The translations under genes were made by a program, and so were the position numbers. Under the pieces are notes generated by a model. The model was not told where the DNA came from, ran no database searches, and saw only the letters and a list, made by a program, of their open reading frames with translations. Below, piece by piece: positions 27,167 to 36,141 of a stretch of 64,000 nt of DNA; position 1 is the first letter of the stretch, and the number at the start of each line of letters is the position of its first letter. The DNA comes from Bacillota bacterium (GTDB lineage Bacteria > Bacillota > Dethiobacteria > Dethiobacterales > Dethiobacteraceae). The stretch lies in contig QLUR01000001.1 in assembly GCA_018725565.1 (NCBI GenBank), forward strand, positions 124,001-188,000, read 5' to 3'.

Positions 27167-27815
27167 GCGGCCGAGGGAACGCCTGCTCAACTCCGGTCAG
27201 GCGGCCCTCTCCGACGCGGAACTGCTCGCCATTCTGCTTCGCACGGGGACAAGCAGGGAAACGGCCGTACAACTGGCGGAGAGAGTCCTGGTCGAGTTCG
27301 GCGGCTTGCACGAATTGCCGCGCCGGACGGTGGACGAATTAACCACTTTGGACGGCCTTGGCCCGGCTAAAGCGATAACGCTGCTGGCAGCCGCGGAACT
27401 GGCCGTGCGCCTGGCTGCCCGCCAGCGGGTGGCGCTGCCTGTCGCCTCCCCGGCGGATGTGGCCGGCCTGGTTATGGAGGAAATGCGTAATTACCGGCGT
27501 GAGCATTTCCGTGTTGTGATGCTTGATGTGAAAAACAAGGTGCTGGGTACGGAGGAGATTTCCATCGGCAGCCTGAACACCTCGCTTGTGCACCCGCGGG
27601 AAGTTTTCCGGCCGGCGATTCTCAAGTCCTGTGCCGGCATTATCCTGGTCCACAACCATCCGAGCGGTGACCCCACTCCAAGCGGTGAAGACCTGGAGGT
27701 AACCCGCAGGCTTTGCGACGCAGGCAGGTTGATGGGGATTGAGGTGCTGGACCATGTGGTGATTGGTGACGGCAAATTTTTCAGTTTCCGGGAAAAAGGG
27801 TTGCTTCCTGTCTGA
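27123..27815 (+). CDS. radC: RadC family (UPF0758) JAMM-domain protein
   Basis: RadC proteins carry a helix-hairpin-helix region and a JAMM/MPN metalloprotease-like domain; a DNA-repair role was suggested historically but remains uncertain. The 230-residue protein has an N-terminal HhH (TLDGLGPAKAITLLAAAEL) and the metal motif LVHNHPSGDPTPSGED. TTG 27123 is preferred because AAGGAG lies 9 bases upstream and the N-terminus (RRLTIKDLPLHERPRERLL) is canonical. Longer frames inside maf are rejected. Its stop is followed by the mreB promoter. Confidence 0.93.
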   Translation: MTSRRLTIKDLPLHERPRERLLNSGQAALSDAELLAILLRTGTSRETAVQLAERVLVEFGGLHELPRRTVDELTTLDGLGPAKAITLLAAAELAVRLAARQRVALPVASPADVAGLVMEEMRNYRREHFRVVMLDVKNKVLGTEEISIGSLNTSLVHPREVFRPAILKSCAGIILVHNHPSGDPTPSGEDLEVTRRLCDAGRLMGIEVLDHVVIGDGKFFSFREKGLLPV

Positions 27816-27834
27816 ACCGGCAGAGTTTTACCAG

Positions 27835-27862
27835 TTGTCACTTCGGATAAAACTGATATAAT
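27835..27862 (+). promoter_or_regulatory. Sigma-A promoter of the mreBCD operon
   Basis: TTGTCA at 27835-27840 and a perfect TATAAT at 27857-27862, separated by 16 bases, lie 48 bases before the mreB start. This is the best-matching promoter in the first half of the window and should drive mreBCD-mrdA. Confidence 0.85.
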
Positions 27863-27910
27863 AAGCGCAGAAGCTATTTAGTTTAGGTGATTAATGAAAG
27901 GAGTCGCAGC

Positions 27911-28948
27911 ATGCAGTTTCTGACCAGGTTTTTCTCCCGGGACATCGGGATTGATTTAGGCACGGCCAATACACTCGTCTTTGTCAAGGGCAAAGGGATT
28001 GTTTTGCGGGAGCCGTCGGTGGTTGCCATCCGGCGTGATACGGGAGCGGTACTGGAAGTAGGGGAGGAGGCCAAGCGCATGATTGGCCGCACGCCGGGCA
28101 ATATTGTGGCCATCCGGCCGATGAAGGACGGCGTGATCGCTGATTTTGACGTGACGCAAATGATGCTGCGCCATTTTATTGCTAAAGCTTACCGGCGCAG
28201 AGGTATCTTCAAAGCCCAGGTAGTGGTCTGTGTTCCTTCCGGAGTGACGGAAGTGGAAAAGCGGGCTGTGATTGACGCCACCAAACAGGCCGGCGCCCGG
28301 GAAGCTTTTCTGATTGAAGAGCCGATGGCGGCGGCTATCGGTGCCGGGCTGCCGGTGGAGGAGCCGACCGGCAGCATGATTGTGGATATCGGCGGCGGCA
28401 CCACGGAGGTGGCCATTATTTCGCTCGGCGGGATAGTTACCAGCCGTTCTGTCCGCATGGGCGGCGATGAGATGGACGATGCCGTTGTCCAATACATTAA
28501 AAAAACATATAATCTGATGATTGGAGAGCGTACGACCGAGGAAATCAAAATCAAGATTGGCACTGCCTTACGTGATCCCAAAAACCAGCGGCAGATGGAG
28601 ATCAGGGGTCGCGACCTGGTCAGCGGGTTGCCGAAAACACTAACAGTAACAGATACTGAAATTGAAACAGCTCTTGCCGACCCGGTGTCCAGCATCGTGG
28701 AAGCGATAAAGATAACCTTGGAAAAAACACCGCCGGAACTAGCTGCCGATATTATGGATAAAGGGATTGTGATGACGGGCGGAGGTTCGCTGCTGCATGG
28801 ACTGGACCGCCTGGTGGCAAAAGAAACGGGGATGCCGGTCTACCTGGCTGATAACCCGCTGGACTGCGTAGCGCTAGGTGCCGGCAAGGCACTAAGTGAA
28901 ATAGAGTTGCTTAGGCGGGTGGCCCTGGCGCCGCGCCGTTTGGGTTAG
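27911..28948 (+). CDS. mreB: Rod shape-determining protein MreB
   Basis: Bacterial actin that guides lateral cell-wall synthesis. The 345-residue protein has the actin-fold signature from the start ([16 protein letters not shown]), phosphate-2 loop [17 protein letters not shown] and adenosine motif [17 protein letters not shown] 27911 follows AAGGAG at 7 bases; an earlier start would add only a short non-conserved tail. mreC, mreD and PBP2 follow. Confidence 0.97.
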   Translation: MQFLTRFFSRDIGIDLGTANTLVFVKGKGIVLREPSVVAIRRDTGAVLEVGEEAKRMIGRTPGNIVAIRPMKDGVIADFDVTQMMLRHFIAKAYRRRGIFKAQVVVCVPSGVTEVEKRAVIDATKQAGAREAFLIEEPMAAAIGAGLPVEEPTGSMIVDIGGGTTEVAIISLGGIVTSRSVRMGGDEMDDAVVQYIKKTYNLMIGERTTEEIKIKIGTALRDPKNQRQMEIRGRDLVSGLPKTLTVTDTEIETALADPVSSIVEAIKITLEKTPPELAADIMDKGIVMTGGGSLLHGLDRLVAKETGMPVYLADNPLDCVALGAGKALSEIELLRRVALAPRRLG

Positions 28949-28977
28949 CCCGTCATTACTACCTGAGGGTGAGGAGA

Positions 28978-29838
28978 TTGCTTGCTCCCTTGAAGCACAG
29001 AAAAAAAAAGATTCCTCTTCTGCTGCTAGTAGTCCTGCTGCCGGCGCTGCTCGCGTTTACCGTCCGCTGGCGACAGGATATTACTGTCATTGAAGAGGCT
29101 GTGCTGTTTGTCATGGCTCCGGTACAAGAGGGGTTTCAGAGCGTAACACGCTCTGCGGAGGTCGTTTGGGCGACAGTTCGTAACTACCGGTATCTTTTGG
29201 AGGAAAATGAAAGGCTGAAGCGTCAACTGGCGGCAGCCTATACTCTGGAGACGCGCCTGGCCGAATTGTGCCTGGAAAACCTCCGGCTGCGCCGGATGCT
29301 GGAATTTCAGGAACGGGCGGAACATGAACTGCTCCCGGCTGAAGTAATCGCCAGGGAGGCGTCCGGCTGGTTTCAGACAGTAACCATTAACAGGGGTGCT
29401 GCTCATGGAGTGAGGTCCGCCATGGCGGTTGTCACCAGCGACGGCTTAGCGGGCAGCATCTTGTCGGTTACGCCTGTTTCGGCTCAGGTGCTGCTGCTGA
29501 CCGATTCGCGCCGGGCGGTCAGCGCGCTGGTGCAACGCTCCCGGGACCCGGGGGAGGTAGGCATAGTGGAAAGTGCGCCTGGTCGGCCCGGCTACCTGAA
29601 AATGGTTAACCTGCCGGGCAGTGCGAGTATCCGGCCGGGGGACACCGTTATTTCCTCAGGTCTCGGAGGGTTTTTCCCCAAAGGGCTGGTGATCGGGTAT
29701 GTCCTGGAAACGGGTGAGGATGAGTTAGGATTGACCAAATATGCCTTGTTGCAGTCTGCGGCTAATTTTAACCGGTTGGAGGAAGTGTTCGTAGTACTGT
29801 CTGCCGCGGAGACAGACGGAGAGGCGGCAGAAGAATGA
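28978..29838 (+). CDS. mreC: Rod shape-determining protein MreC
   Basis: MreC is a bitopic protein linking MreB to the elongation PBPs. It has one membrane helix (about residues 12-27), a coiled coil (LLEENERLKRQLAAAYTLETRLAELCLENLRLRRML) and an extracellular beta-domain with VTINRGAAHGVRSAMAVVTSDGLAG. The start is uncertain: TTG 28978 has GAGGGTGAGGAG upstream, while GTG 28969 would add three residues. The stop overlaps mreD (ATGA). Confidence 0.94.
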   Translation: MLAPLKHRKKKIPLLLLVVLLPALLAFTVRWRQDITVIEEAVLFVMAPVQEGFQSVTRSAEVVWATVRNYRYLLEENERLKRQLAAAYTLETRLAELCLENLRLRRMLEFQERAEHELLPAEVIAREASGWFQTVTINRGAAHGVRSAMAVVTSDGLAGSILSVTPVSAQVLLLTDSRRAVSALVQRSRDPGEVGIVESAPGRPGYLKMVNLPGSASIRPGDTVISSGLGGFFPKGLVIGYVLETGEDELGLTKYALLQSAANFNRLEEVFVVLSAAETDGEAAEE

Positions 29839-30344
29839 TGGCCTGCCTGCTGGTTGCCGTCCTGTTTGTTGCCGGGATCGCAGTGCAAACTTCAGTTCTT
29901 GCTTTGCTCGTCCCGGGAGGTGTGCACCCCGACATTTTGCTGCTGCTCGTGATAACTTTGGCACTGTTTTCCGATGCACGCCGGGGGGCGCTGCTGGGGC
30001 TTGCGGCCGGCCTTCTGCAGGATATCGTGTTTGCTGCGCCGCTTGGTTTTTTTGCTTTTGGGAAAACGCTGGCCGGGGTGCTGGCGGGTCTGTTGGCCCG
30101 TGAAGTCCACAAAGATTTGTTGCTTTCCCCGGTGCTGGTCGTCATGGTGCTGACCGTTCTGGTCGAAACAGCCACTTTTCTGCAGCAACACCTGCTGTTT
30201 GCCGGCTCGCCTTTGTTCGCTTCTTATCTGGCCGCTGTTGTTCTTCCGAGGATGGCGGTGCATGCCCTGCTGACACTCTTGCTCTACCCTTTATTTTACC
30301 GCCTGCATAAAAAGGCGCTGTTGTTTGCTGACCGCGAAGCTTAA
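29835..30344 (+). CDS. mreD: Rod shape-determining protein MreD
   Basis: Small polytopic membrane partner of MreC. The 169-residue protein has about five to six hydrophobic segments and the family-typical GGVHPDILLLLVITLALFSDARRGALLGLAAGLLQDIVFAAPLGFFAFGKTLAG stretch. It overlaps mreC by 4 bases and is followed after 22 bases by the transpeptidase gene. Confidence 0.93.
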   Translation: MMACLLVAVLFVAGIAVQTSVLALLVPGGVHPDILLLLVITLALFSDARRGALLGLAAGLLQDIVFAAPLGFFAFGKTLAGVLAGLLAREVHKDLLLSPVLVVMVLTVLVETATFLQQHLLFAGSPLFASYLAAVVLPRMAVHALLTLLLYPLFYRLHKKALLFADREA

Positions 30345-30366
30345 GCTGTGTGGGAGGTGAGGGCGT

Positions 30367-32166
30367 ATGAACAAATCAATGCTGAAAAGGCTGCGCTTTT
30401 TTTCCGCCGCTACTTTGCTGGTGATGCTGGTGTTGACAGCGCGGCTGGCTTGGTTGCAGATTTACCGGTATGACTATTATTTTTCCCGTGCGGAAACTAA
30501 CCGCATCAGGGCACTGCCTGTTACGGCACCCCGCGGAATAATTTATGACCGGCACGGGGAGGTGCTGGCCGGCAACCGCGCCGGCTTCACAGTTTCCCTG
30601 CTGGACTTGCCTAAAAGAGACCGTCCGGAGGTAGCGCGCTTTCTGGCCACACTGCTGGAAACGGACGAGGACTGGATACATGAGAGAATAGCGGAGAGAC
30701 GCTTCAGCACCTTTGCGCCCATCCGACTGAAAAACGACGTTTCGCCGGAAGTGGTCGCACGGGTCCGGGAGCAGCAGCTGGAACTGCCTGGGGTGATCAT
30801 TGAAACCCAGCCGGTTCGCTATTACCCGGGCGGCAGCCTGGCAGCTCACCTGCTCGGGTATGTCGGCGAAATCGGTCCTGGGGAGCTGCAACGGGCAACG
30901 GAGCAGGGCGCTGCTTACCGTGCCGGGGACAACATCGGCAAGTTTGGCCTGGAAAGTGCCTGGGAAAGCAAGTTGCGCGGGCGGGACGGGACCTTGCTGG
31001 TGGAAACCAATCGTTTCGGGCAGCGCGTAAGCGTGCTGGACCAGGAAAACCCCCTTCCCGGGCACAACCTGCAGCTGACGCTGGAGGCCCGGCTGCAGCG
31101 GGCAGCCGAGCAGGCTCTGGCCGGCGTAATTGCTGCTGCGCGGGAAGCAGGCAACGAGCAGGCCGGCAGAGGGGCGATAGTCGCTTTGGACCCGCGCAGC
31201 GGTGAAATTCTGGCACTTGTCAGTTATCCGGCTTTTGACCCGAATAGCATCAGCCTGGATTTTCCCGCCTTGAGAGATGACCGTGACCAGCCGCTGGTGA
31301 ATAAAGCAATTCTTGGTACCTATCCGATCGGCTCGACCATGAAAATGGTGGGAGCGGTGGCCGGTCTGGAAGAGGGGGTGCTTGATGAAAGAACCCGTAT
31401 TGTTTGCAGCGGCCCGAAAATTTTCTTCAGGGGGGAAAATCCGCGCGGCTGCTTCCGCGGCGCTGCCCACGGTCCATTGAATGTAGTCAGGGCGCTGGCC
31501 AAATCGTGCAATATATTTTTCTTTGAACTTTCCCTGCGTCTTGGAATCGACACCATGGAACGCTACGCTCATGATTTTGGCTTCGGGCGGCTAACCGGCC
31601 TTCAGGACATAACCGGAGAGGCTGACGGGGTTTTTGACAGCCGGGAGCAGCGCCGTTCCCGCGGTACGCGCTGGCATCCCGGTGATGTGCTCTCCGTGGC
31701 TGTAGGCCAGGCGAATACGCGGGTCACACCTCTGCAGCTGGCCAATTATGCCGCTCTGCTGGCCAACGGCGGCATTCATTACCGCCCCCGTCTGGTGCGG
31801 GCCGTGACCAACCATCAGGGGGAGGAAGTTTACCGCTCCGAGCCGGAAATACTCAGGAGCCTGGAGTACAGTGAGGAAACGTGGCATATCGTTCGTCAGG
31901 GAATGGAGAGCGTCACCGCACCCGGCGGCACAGCGGCAACCCTGTTCCGGCTGCCGGTCAGGATAGCGGGCAAAACAGGTACGGCCCAAGTCGGCGGCCG
32001 GGATACCAACCTTAGCCCCCACACTTTGTTTGTCGGCTACGCTCCGGCCGAAGCCCCGGAAATAGCTTTTGCAGTTATTGTTGAACACGGTGAGAGCGGC
32101 GCACTGACCACCCTCCCCTTGGTCGAGGCCCTGGTCGGGGAATACTTCCGGGAGGCCGGGGAATAG
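30367..32166 (+). CDS. mrdA: Penicillin-binding protein 2 (elongation transpeptidase)
   Basis: Class B PBP that cross-links peptidoglycan in the rod complex with RodA and MreBCD. The 599-residue protein has an N-terminal membrane anchor (residues 9-30), a pedestal domain (RGIIYDRHGEVLAGN) and a transpeptidase domain with SxxK at Ser323-Lys326, SxN at Ser380-Cys-Asn and KTG at Lys536. ATG 30367 follows GGGAGGTGAGGGCGT. A SpoVD-type role is less likely given its place after mreBCD and the absence of a PASTA domain. Confidence 0.94.
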   Translation: MNKSMLKRLRFFSAATLLVMLVLTARLAWLQIYRYDYYFSRAETNRIRALPVTAPRGIIYDRHGEVLAGNRAGFTVSLLDLPKRDRPEVARFLATLLETDEDWIHERIAERRFSTFAPIRLKNDVSPEVVARVREQQLELPGVIIETQPVRYYPGGSLAAHLLGYVGEIGPGELQRATEQGAAYRAGDNIGKFGLESAWESKLRGRDGTLLVETNRFGQRVSVLDQENPLPGHNLQLTLEARLQRAAEQALAGVIAAAREAGNEQAGRGAIVALDPRSGEILALVSYPAFDPNSISLDFPALRDDRDQPLVNKAILGTYPIGSTMKMVGAVAGLEEGVLDERTRIVCSGPKIFFRGENPRGCFRGAAHGPLNVVRALAKSCNIFFFELSLRLGIDTMERYAHDFGFGRLTGLQDITGEADGVFDSREQRRSRGTRWHPGDVLSVAVGQANTRVTPLQLANYAALLANGGIHYRPRLVRAVTNHQGEEVYRSEPEILRSLEYSEETWHIVRQGMESVTAPGGTAATLFRLPVRIAGKTGTAQVGGRDTNLSPHTLFVGYAPAEAPEIAFAVIVEHGESGALTTLPLVEALVGEYFREAGE

Positions 32167-32283
32167 CTGCTTATCTTCCGCTGCCTTCTATTTTGCGGCC
32201 AGGCAGGAATTTGTTGGTTCTTGCCGAAACAACCTGTAAAGTAGCGGCACCCTGGATGCGGCAAACATGGAGGCGCGGATATT

Positions 32284-32976
32284 TTGAAAAAGATGGCGGT
32301 GGAGTTTAAAGGAACAAAGGGCGGGCTGACCATCTATTGCCTGGAAGGAGTCGGCTTTAGTGAGCTTCTTGCTGACCTGGAGCAGCGCCTGCGGCAGAGG
32401 GCCGCGTTTTTCGGCGAGGCGGAGGTGCGGGTCAATGTGGGCGGCAGGGAATTGACGGAAGAGCAAAAGGAACGGCTTGTCACGGTCATCAGGGAGAACA
32501 GCCGGCTGAAACCGGCAGGGATCGTAATGCAGCCGGATGGTTCAGCCGCCTTGCCGCCCGCGCGCCGCCGCGGCGATTTTGAGTCCCTGCAGCTGGAAGG
32601 GTTAAAGGAAGGACGTTCCCTGGTGATTAAGCGGACGCTCCGCTCCGGTCAGGGGATACACTTCCCCGGGCATGTCGTTGTCCTTGGTGATGTTAACCCC
32701 GGTGCAGAAATTATTGCTGAAGGCGATATTTTTGTCTTTGGCACTATCCGGGGCATAGCCCATGCCGGTGCCAGGGGCGACCGGAAGGCCTCCGTGGTTG
32801 CCCTGCGCCTGTCCCCGACTCAGTTGCGCATCGCCGACGTAATATCCAGGGCCCCCGACGAAAATCCGCCGCTCCCGGACCAGGCGGAATATGCTTATAT
32901 AGCTGACGACAGGATACTGATTGCCGCTATAACCACAAAAGCGGCGGCAGCGTCGGTGCGCAAGGAAGGAGTGTAG
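32284..32976 (+). CDS. minC: Septum site-determining protein MinC
   Basis: MinC inhibits FtsZ assembly away from midcell. The 230-residue protein has an N-terminal FtsZ-inhibiting domain (VEFKGTKGGLTIYCLEGVGFSELLADL) and the C-terminal beta-helix (GQGIHFPGHVVVLGDVNPGAEIIAEGDIFVFGTIRGIAHAG). TTG 32284 is preferred over ATG 32293 because GGAGG is 10 bases upstream. The 117-base leader after mrdA contains a weak TTGTTG/TGTAAA pair (32211, 32235) that I would not call firmly. Confidence 0.95.
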   Translation: MKKMAVEFKGTKGGLTIYCLEGVGFSELLADLEQRLRQRAAFFGEAEVRVNVGGRELTEEQKERLVTVIRENSRLKPAGIVMQPDGSAALPPARRRGDFESLQLEGLKEGRSLVIKRTLRSGQGIHFPGHVVVLGDVNPGAEIIAEGDIFVFGTIRGIAHAGARGDRKASVVALRLSPTQLRIADVISRAPDENPPLPDQAEYAYIADDRILIAAITTKAAAASVRKEGV

Positions 32977-32980
32977 GAGA

Positions 32981-33778
32981 ATGGGTGAAGCCATTGTTAT
33001 TACTTCCGGCAAAGGAGGCGTTGGTAAAACAACGGCCGTGGCCAATCTGGGAGTGGGACTGGCACTGCTTGCCAATAAGGTGGTTTTGGTCGATGCGGAT
33101 ATCGGCCTGCGCAACCTGGATGTGGTGATGGGACTGGAGAACCGGATTGTTTATGACCTGGTAGACGTGGTGGAGGGGCGCTGCCGGAGCAAACAGGCGT
33201 TGATTCGTGACAAGCGCTATGACTTGCTGTACTTGCTGCCGGCGGCGCAGACGCGTGATAAAAGCGCTGTCTCCCCTGAGCAGATGAAGAAACTTTGTGA
33301 AGAATTAAAAGCCGAGTTTGATTTTGTGCTGGTGGATTGCCCGGCGGGGATAGAGCAGGGTTTCCGCAACGCCATTGCCGGTGCAGACCGGGCCCTGATC
33401 GTTACTACGCCGGAAGTGTCTGCGGTGCGCGACGCCGACCGCATTATCGGTCTTTTGGAAGCGGCGGGGCTCAGCGGAGCACGTCTGATTATCAACCGTA
33501 TCCGCCCCGATATGGTCAGGCGCGGTGACATGATGGATATTGACGACATCCTGGAGATCCTGGCCATCGACCTGATCGGCATTATCCCCGATGATGAGAG
33601 GATTATTGTTTCCACAAACCGCGGGGAACCGGTTGTTGCCGCCGACAACGCCTTGTCAGGTCAGGCATTCCGTAATATTGTCAGGCGCCTGCTTGGCGAG
33701 GAAGTGCCTTTCCAGGATATTTACCGGCAAAGTTCCTGGTTTGGTCGCTTAAAGAAAATCATAGGCCTTGGCGGCTAG
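32981..33778 (+). CDS. minD: Septum site-determining ATPase MinD
   Basis: Membrane-cycling ATPase that recruits MinC. The 265-residue protein has the deviant Walker A GKGGVGKTT at the N-terminus, DADIGLRNLD, the switch-II DCPAGIEQGF and a C-terminal amphipathic targeting helix (WFGRLKKIIGLGG). ATG 32981 lies 4 bases after minC. minE follows. Confidence 0.97.
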   Translation: MGEAIVITSGKGGVGKTTAVANLGVGLALLANKVVLVDADIGLRNLDVVMGLENRIVYDLVDVVEGRCRSKQALIRDKRYDLLYLLPAAQTRDKSAVSPEQMKKLCEELKAEFDFVLVDCPAGIEQGFRNAIAGADRALIVTTPEVSAVRDADRIIGLLEAAGLSGARLIINRIRPDMVRRGDMMDIDDILEILAIDLIGIIPDDERIIVSTNRGEPVVAADNALSGQAFRNIVRRLLGEEVPFQDIYRQSSWFGRLKKIIGLGG

Positions 33779-33795
33779 GAAGGAAGTGCAGCTCG

Positions 33796-34062
33796 ATGAA
33801 TATCCGTGCTTTGCTCAACATTCTGACCGGCAGACAGGACAGCAAGGATATAGCAAAAGAGCGACTGCGCCTGGTGCTGGTTCATGACCGTACTGCTATT
33901 TCCCCGGAATTTTTGGAGCGGATCAAGGAAGAAGTAATTCAGGTAATCTCCAAGTATATGGAAATTGACGAAACTAATACTAGAATCAAGATCCACCGCG
34001 CTGATGAGATGGCAGTTCTCGAGGCCAACCTGGCGATCAAAGCTATCCACCGCAATATTTGA
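33796..34062 (+). CDS. minE: Cell-division topological specificity factor MinE
   Basis: MinE stimulates MinD ATPase and drives pole-to-pole oscillation. The 88-residue protein has the anti-MinCD helix region (KDIAKERLRLVLVHDRTAISPEFLERIKEEVIQVISKYMEID) and the C-terminal specificity part. Its presence distinguishes this organism from Bacillus, which uses DivIVA/MinJ. It ends at a terminator-like hairpin. Confidence 0.95.
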   Translation: MNIRALLNILTGRQDSKDIAKERLRLVLVHDRTAISPEFLERIKEEVIQVISKYMEIDETNTRIKIHRADEMAVLEANLAIKAIHRNI

Positions 34063-34103
34063 CCGGTCTGCCCGTTTGCAGCGGACAGACCGGCGGATTT
34101 ATT
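34063..34103 (+). terminator. Hairpin terminator after minE
   Basis: CCGGTCTG (34063-34070) pairs perfectly with CAGACCGG (34086-34093), with a further CCG/CGG inner stem. The tail is only moderately T-rich (GATTTATTT), so efficiency is uncertain. Confidence 0.65.
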
Positions 34104-34109
34104 TCCCGC

Positions 34110-34138
34110 TTTACCGGGGAGAGCGGATCTCTTATAAT
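34110..34138 (+). promoter_or_regulatory. Sigma-A promoter of rodA
   Basis: TTTACC at 34110-34115, a 17-base spacer and a perfect TATAAT at 34133-34138 lie 49 bases before the rodA start and directly after the minE hairpin. This makes rodA separately transcribed from the min genes. Confidence 0.75.
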
Positions 34139-34186
34139 TATTAGTGCGGGTTTCCCGTACTTTTTGTTTCGACTGGAGGCACTGTT

Positions 34187-35293
34187 TTGTTTGACCATCG
34201 CTTGTGGCGCAATTTAGATTTTCCGCTGCTGCTGCTCACCTGTGCCCTTGTGATTGTCGGCTTGGTGGTAATCAGCAGCGCCACGCTGGTAAATATATCC
34301 GGTGACCAGTTCTTTTACGCCAGGAGGCAGGCTGTCTGGATCGTTTTTGGGTTCTCGGCTTTACTGCTCATAGCTAGCATTGACTATACTCAAATCCATC
34401 GCCTGGCGCCGTACCTGTATGTCTTAAACCTGCTGCTGCTGCTGGCCGTCTTGTTTTTCGGGCGGGAGGCATGGGGTGCTCAACGCTGGCTGGATCTGAA
34501 AATTTTCAATTTTCAGCCTGCGGAATTTGCCAAAATTATTCTTATTGTTACCCTAGCCAATTTGCTGGCGGCACGCGAAGGAAATTTTGACGCTTTTTTC
34601 AGCAGCATCCCGTCCCTGGCGCATGTTTTACTGCCGACAGTCCTGATTTTACTGCAGCCGGATCTGGATACCTCGCTGGTCTTGCTTGTCACCGCCTTTG
34701 GCATGCTGTTTATGGCGGGGGTTAAGTCGCGGCACATGCATGTTTATCTCCTGCTTAGTGTTATAGGCAGCGTGCTGTTTTATTTCTTCGGACTGCGGGA
34801 TTACCAGAGACTGCGCTTAACTGTTTTTCTCAGCCCGGAAAAGTACCCGCTCGGGCCCGGCTATCAACTGAATCAGTCACTGATTGCCGTTGGTTCCGGG
34901 GGATTCAGCGGAAAGGGGTTGTTCGACGGAACGCAAAGCCAGTTGGCCTTTTTGCCGGCGCAGCATACCGACTTTATTTTCTCCGTCCTTGCGGAAGAGA
35001 CAGGTTTTATCGGTGCGGTAACATTGCTGCTTCTTTTTTCGCTGCTGATTTTCCGGATCCTGCGTATAGCAGCGGTGGCCAGAGATTCTTTTGGTACGCT
35101 TGTCTGCGTGGGAGTGGCCGGTATGTTTACTTTTCAGTTATTAGTAAACATTGGCATGGCGATCGGAGTGATGCCTGTCGCCGGACTGACGCTGCCATTT
35201 GTGTCTTATGGCGGAAGTTCCCTGCTGACTAACCTGCTGGCGGTGGGGCTGGTGCTTAACATTGGGATGCGCCGGCACAAGCTGATGTTTTAG
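34187..35293 (+). CDS. rodA: SEDS-family glycosyltransferase RodA
   Basis: RodA polymerises lipid II glycan strands in the elongation machinery, working with PBP2. The 368-residue protein has about ten membrane segments, the loop QRWLDLKIFNFQPAEFAKI and the C-terminal GLTLPFVSYGGSSLLTNLLAVGLVLNIGMR, both SEDS signatures. TTG 34187 follows CTGGAGGCACTG. FtsW or SpoVE cannot be fully excluded, but the position beside mre/mrd genes favours RodA. Confidence 0.92.
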   Translation: MFDHRLWRNLDFPLLLLTCALVIVGLVVISSATLVNISGDQFFYARRQAVWIVFGFSALLLIASIDYTQIHRLAPYLYVLNLLLLLAVLFFGREAWGAQRWLDLKIFNFQPAEFAKIILIVTLANLLAAREGNFDAFFSSIPSLAHVLLPTVLILLQPDLDTSLVLLVTAFGMLFMAGVKSRHMHVYLLLSVIGSVLFYFFGLRDYQRLRLTVFLSPEKYPLGPGYQLNQSLIAVGSGGFSGKGLFDGTQSQLAFLPAQHTDFIFSVLAEETGFIGAVTLLLLFSLLIFRILRIAAVARDSFGTLVCVGVAGMFTFQLLVNIGMAIGVMPVAGLTLPFVSYGGSSLLTNLLAVGLVLNIGMRRHKLMF

Positions 35294-35321
35294 CATATTC
35301 TCGCCCCCGGGGAAATATATA
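35293..35321 (+). promoter_or_regulatory. Candidate sporulation (sigma-E-like) promoter before the spoIVFA-like gene
   Basis: GCATATT at 35293-35299 fits the sigma-E -35 pattern (KMATATT) exactly. After 14 bases, AATATATA at 35314-35321 matches the -10 pattern (CATACAHT) in five of eight positions. In Bacillus subtilis the spoIVF operon is sigma-E-driven, so the site is plausible, but this is pattern matching by eye. Confidence 0.4.
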
Positions 35322-35355
35322 TTATCTAGGGACAAACCGCCCCGGAGGTGAGCAA

Positions 35356-36129
35356 ATGAGCAGGAAAAAGGAGCCTATGCCACGTTCTGCACTGCGGGAA
35401 AAATTGCAGAGGCTTGGCAGGGAAAAGGAGCTTATGCACGATTCTTCTCCCGACTGCCGGCGATTGCAGTGGGAGACTCTTCCCGGGCAATGGCTGCGCC
35501 CGCTGCATGAACACATGTTTGAAAAGACGGTGGCTGCCACACTGGCCGTGATTTTTTTCGGCCTGTTCAGCCTGCTCGATTTTCCCCTCGCCAACCGGAT
35601 TACGGACACGGCGCGTTATCTTACCGTCCACCAAACTGACCCGCGGGAATTGCTTGAACAGGCACAGCCGGTGGTTAAGGCTTTCCGCGAGTTTGAACTT
35701 CAGCGCCGCCCGCATATGGTCAGCGATGCACCCACCACGGAAACCATGGCGGCTCCGGTCAGCGGCATATTACACAGACCTTTTGGTACGGTACTTGATG
35801 CTTCAGGAGCAAAGCCGGAAACCAGTTACGGGATTGATGTGGCGGCGGCAGCCGGAACACCTGTGTACGCCGCGCTTTCCGGAACAGCGACGCTGCTCAG
35901 GGAACACCCGGTCTATGGACTGACGGTCTATCTGACGCATCCGGGGGGATTTAAAACAATTTATGGCCGTCTGGACCGGGCGGAGGTTGCGGCCGGCGAT
36001 GGTGTCCGGCAGGGCCAGCGGCTGGCTGTGGTCGCACAGCAGCGCGCCGGTCAGGAAACCCTGCACTTTCAGATATGGAAAGACGGCCGGCCGGTGAATC
36101 CCGAGGAGTTTGTGGTTTTCCTTCGTTAA
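35356..36129 (+). CDS. spoIVFA: SpoIVFA-like membrane protein with degenerate M23 domain
   Basis: SpoIVFA holds and regulates the intramembrane protease SpoIVFB during sporulation. The 257-residue protein has one membrane helix (about 59-76), a linker and a C-terminal M23/LytM-type domain. The zinc-site residues are incomplete: the usual HxxxD reads S-Y-G-I-D and the final HxH reads T-L-H, so it is probably not an active endopeptidase, as in Bacillus SpoIVFA. ATG 35356 follows CCGGAGGTGAG. It is followed after 12 bases by the S2P protease gene, which supports the assignment. Confidence 0.82.
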   Translation: MSRKKEPMPRSALREKLQRLGREKELMHDSSPDCRRLQWETLPGQWLRPLHEHMFEKTVAATLAVIFFGLFSLLDFPLANRITDTARYLTVHQTDPRELLEQAQPVVKAFREFELQRRPHMVSDAPTTETMAAPVSGILHRPFGTVLDASGAKPETSYGIDVAAAAGTPVYAALSGTATLLREHPVYGLTVYLTHPGGFKTIYGRLDRAEVAAGDGVRQGQRLAVVAQQRAGQETLHFQIWKDGRPVNPEEFVVFLR

Positions 36130-36141
36130 AGGGCAGGAAAA

